A DNA stretch of 64,000 nt. Source: Microthyrium microscopicum (lineage: Eukaryota; Ascomycota; Dothideomycetes; Microthyriales; Microthyriaceae). The notes beneath the pieces were generated by a model. That model made no database searches. It was not told where the DNA came from and saw only the letters and a program-made list of their open reading frames with translations. The stretch lies in contig MU004236.1 in assembly GCA_010405405.1 (NCBI GenBank), positions 1,308,070 to 1,372,069 on the forward strand, written 5' to 3'. This document shows positions 60,729 to 64,000 of this stretch, in pieces. Numbering within the stretch: position 1 is the stretch's first letter; every line of letters begins with the position of its first letter. The translations under genes were made by a program, and so were the position numbers.

Positions 60729-63700
60729 ATGGCAGATACCTTTGCTTCTAAAGCAGCTCAAAGCACAAACTCAAGCTCCCCTCGAACAGATACTGGAGAA
60801 CCATGGTATGTTTTCCCCCTCCTGCCACCCTCTTATCCGTCTGCAGCACGTTGTGCACCTGCTCTGAAGTATCATGTATTTTTATCATGGCACGCGACAA
60901 CCTACATGATCAACCACTAGGACGACATCGCGTGTCTTTTTCATGTTCTACTTCCTTCTGCTACATCTACGGCGCTTTGTTTCTCGTTTCATGCTCGTGT
61001 GGTCGCTAGTCGTCCGCGTCTCATTTCTGGTTCATGAGCTAACTCTCTCTGCTTACAGGTCTCGACGCGCAAATGGTTCTCAAATTCTTCGTAGAACTTC
61101 CGCTGCTCCCAGCTCGGTCACACAAGGATCAACACGCGATACCACCACTCAGAACCGCAACTCCTCAGAGCACCTAGGCCCATATGTACCACCGCACCGT
61201 ACCAATGGTGCTGCCAGCGGACCTTCATATTCATACCCCAAAGACGGCATGTTGTCACTCTACCAATCCCTGAAAGAATCCGGAGACCTCGAGAGAGATG
61301 TATCGGATTTGTTCGTACCCGGATGGGACCCGGATGCTGGCAACGTTCCCACTTCACCTTGGCACCGCCGCGATGATCAACAGCGCGATGTGCAGCCTGG
61401 CGTAGAAGTCGCCTGGATTCCTAATGGCAGTGTGCGGCCCCTCGGCCTGACAGACTGGACCGCAGAAGAGCGAGAGGTTAGTATCCCATTCTTACGCGTT
61501 ACTTCACCGCTAACCTCAATAGACCTTCTCCGGTTCCGTTAATTCGCCCATCAAACCACCGGTACAGAACGCCGCCAAAGAAGGCGCTACTCGCGAGCCC
61601 ACCCACCGTAAATCTTCCGTCTCTGGTGTACAAAACAGCCCAGGAGGTTACGGTCTTACCTCTCCAACTGCACGACCTGGAAATCGCCGTCGTGATACTA
61701 GCGAAGCTTATCCGTTTCCTCCCGCACAAACTTCTGGGAATGGTCGTTTCCCTCGAGAAGAATCTTCCACGATGCCTCTTCCACCAGCATCTCTTTTGCG
61801 CCGCAGAACCGAGTTAGCCAAAGATATTGACCAAGACGAAGTAGAGAAAGAAAAGGAGAAGCCTAGTAAAGCAGAAAATGCGTCACCTTTTGCCGGTCTC
61901 AAACGGGCTGTCACAGGTGGATTAGCCACAAACGGTTCTTGGAATTCTCCAAGCGGGCAAGGAGGCTCTACGTTTTCCCCTATGGGCGGCGCTTTCAGCA
62001 ATTTCCCCATAGGATCTGCCGCAGCCACACCTACTACTGCTGACAAGCGATCTGGGTTTGGCAGCATGAGCCGATTCAAAGGATTGATGAAAGAGTCCAA
62101 CGGAGAAGGAAACTCGCCTCTTAGAGAGAAGACGTCGCTCATAGGACTGGGGAGTTACCTCGACAACGCAGAATCCAAGCCACCGCCATCCAAAAGTGAA
62201 ACCTCGAACCCGTTCGCCGAGTCTAAATTACCGACTGGAAGCGCTGCTTTACAAGGTGGGGATGACTTGAGCCCGCCTCGAACTCGAGGTACTGCTCAAC
62301 GTCTTCCAGGAATAAGCAGTAGACTAAGCCAGGACTTCCAACAAGACGCGAATCAGCACCCGTCGCGTGGTGGTCCTGGCGAACCGATGAGCCCCACTGG
62401 CACCAATACATATCAAAGCCCAGAGAATAACAAGCACCAGTCGAGCGAATTAACCAATGATGCGTTTCAACAGACTTTACCAGGACTTGGTGGTTACATG
62501 CCGGGCGAGACCTTCCCTGGCCTAGCTGGATTCAATAGCATGAAGCCCGGCCCTGGCCTTGATACAGTGGATCGAAGCGGAAGTCGAGGACCTTCACTTG
62601 GCCAGATGGGTTCTCTTCCAGGGCTAGGCTCAAGTTCAACCTGGAACACTATGCAAGCGACGGCTGGTACACCTACGCGTGAGCGTCCGGCTCCTTTTGG
62701 AACTGCGTTTGGAGATGGAATCTTTTCTCCAGTCGATCAACCAGCAGGGCTAGGATTCTCACCTAGTACTTTTGGAAATGCGTCTGGCTTTGGTAGTATC
62801 GGCCGAGGAAGCCGGATACAATCTTTTCTACCGCAGGCAATGCACGATCAAACAAGACAACAAGACCCTGCTGGATTATCTAATGATAGACCATTTGATC
62901 CATTCAGTATGCCATCACAATCTGGATATCAAGGCTTGGATCGAAACATGTTTGGCGCAGGCCCATTAGGAGGTCCTCCGACTCGGGAGGGCGATAGCCC
63001 TTTTCGAACAGGTCGAGCCTTCCCACTAGATGATATGATTTCAAGTCAGAATCCTGGCAGCGTTCCTGGCGACAACAATGCATCTCCTATCATTGCCTCA
63101 GGGACCACACCTCAGCAGGGAGCTCAAGGGATTTCCCGGGGTCCACAACGTCAAGGCTCTGTCAACAGTAACACTTCCAGTCAACCAGGGCCTCCACAAG
63201 TCAGAACCATGGTTATGCCCGATAGAATGAAGTGGGTGTACAAAGACCCGGATGGAGTAACTCGAGGTCACTATTCAGGTCTGGAAATGCATGACTGGTA
63301 CAAGGCGGGCTACTTCACACCAGAGTTGCTCATTCGAAAGCTTGAAGATAGGGAATTTGAACCACTTGCTCAGTTGATTCGGAGAATTGGCAACTCTCGG
63401 GAGCCATTTCTGGTTCCTCAAATCGGTGTGCCTCATGAGCCTGTCAATGCTCGCGGCATGCCTTTGGGCGGCGCCGGCGGCGGTCAGCCTCCTTTCCCCA
63501 ATAGCTTTCCAAGCTTCGGGACTACATTGACCGCTGAACAACAAAATGCCTTGGAGCGACGCAAGCAGGAGGAGCAGTTTTTGATGGCTCGCCAGAAGGA
63601 ATCTCTCGCTCAACGACAGTATATGATGAATATTGGGATGCATGGTAATAGCGGTAGCAGCTTCCCCACGCCCACTCTCAACCACCAGGCGAGCCAGCAA

Positions 63701-64000
63701 AGCTTGCATAGCCAGCCTAGTTTTGGGAATCTCGCCTCTATTGGAAATTTTGGAGCTCCAGGCATGCCAGGGCCTATAGGGGCTAGTCCTGCTATGCCGG
63801 GTATGGTCGATACTGGCTATCGTGGAGCGCCTGGTATGCCATCCGCTGGTGGATTAGGCATGGATGTGCTTAGCAATGTGCCTGAAGAAGGCCTCAATGA
63901 CATTATGAGCCGCCTCGATATGAACCTAGGCTCTGGGCATGATGGACTTGGCTCACTTGGCCCTTTAGGCCAGCACGGGAACGGAGCTAATCAAGCTCAT
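60729..64000 (+). CDS. GYF-domain protein (Smy2/Syh1/GIGYF-like), 3' end beyond the window
   Basis: Exons 60729-60805, 61059-61476 and 61523 to the window edge give 991 complete codons so far with no stop. Introns are 253 and 46 nt. The protein is mostly disordered, rich in Ser, Gly, Pro and Gln, with a conserved fungal N-terminal segment (YPKDGMLSLYQSLKESG, then ERDVSDLFVPGW). The GYF domain lies at about 732-800: MKWVYKDPDGV, SGLEMHDWYKAGYF and IRRIGNSREPFLVP. GYF domains bind proline-rich peptides; the fungal and animal relatives work in translational repression, mRNA quality control and ER-Golgi traffic. The usual GPF tripeptide in the first half of the signature reads GHY here. A Gln-rich coiled-coil (LTAEQQNALERRKQEEQFLM) follows. 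Confidence 0.9.

Noticed and set aside
1-64000. tRNA genes, rRNA genes, CRISPR arrays
   Set aside because: I looked for paired A and B boxes with acceptor stems and for regular short repeats with spacers. I found no convincing case. The 32 bp array at 11489 has only four copies, loose spacers and sits in a promoter. A covariance-model tRNA scan would be decisive.

Overview
This is a window of nuclear DNA from a filamentous ascomycete (Pezizomycotina). The genes carry many short introns of about 46 to 90 nt with GT-AG ends and CTAAC-like branch sites. The protein families are typical of these fungi: a RasGEF, Yippee, Csf1, a DUF300/OST-alpha protein, a LysM protein, a Medusa-type regulator, a cPLA2-like lipase, Exo70 and a GYF protein. 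Two very AT-rich tracts (about 1-340 and 10440-11050) look like RIP-worn repeat remnants. The class cannot be fixed from the sequence. Exon boundaries below were worked out by hand from splice signals and reading-frame phase.

Left part (1-15200). A RasGEF with an N-terminal Ras-like P-loop domain (1347-4610) is followed, in the same frame right after its stop, by 219 open codons made of a duplicated coiled-coil unit and ending in a CaaX-like tail. Next come a Yippee zinc protein and then an accessory-looking island. The island holds two same-strand paralogues (7930-9550 and 12614-14274) with a SAP-like motif and a bipartite nuclear signal. Between them lie AT-rich DNA, two fold-back elements and a small gene for a 73-residue repeat peptide, whose promoter carries a 32-33 bp repeat array.

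Middle (15200-40300). The 3238-residue bridge-like lipid transfer protein Csf1 is divergent from a nine-exon DUF300/OST-alpha membrane protein with two micro-exons. These are followed by a Ser-rich orphan, a secreted protein with three LysM domains in a gene-poor stretch, and a Medusa-family developmental regulator.

Right part (40300-64000). About 9.6 kb upstream of the Medusa gene holds no gene I can support well, only splice-like leader signals, an 87 bp tandem repeat and a possible Cys-rich gene remnant. A 67-residue membrane protein gene comes next, then a cPLA2-like lipase divergent from Exo70, a Gly/Met-rich protein, and a GYF-domain protein that runs off the window.

Most genes are housekeeping functions in membrane traffic, lipid transfer and signalling (Csf1, cPLA2-like, Exo70, DUF300, RasGEF). 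The strongest candidates for something undescribed are the RasGEF extension and the paralogue/repeat-peptide island at 7.9-14.3 kb.
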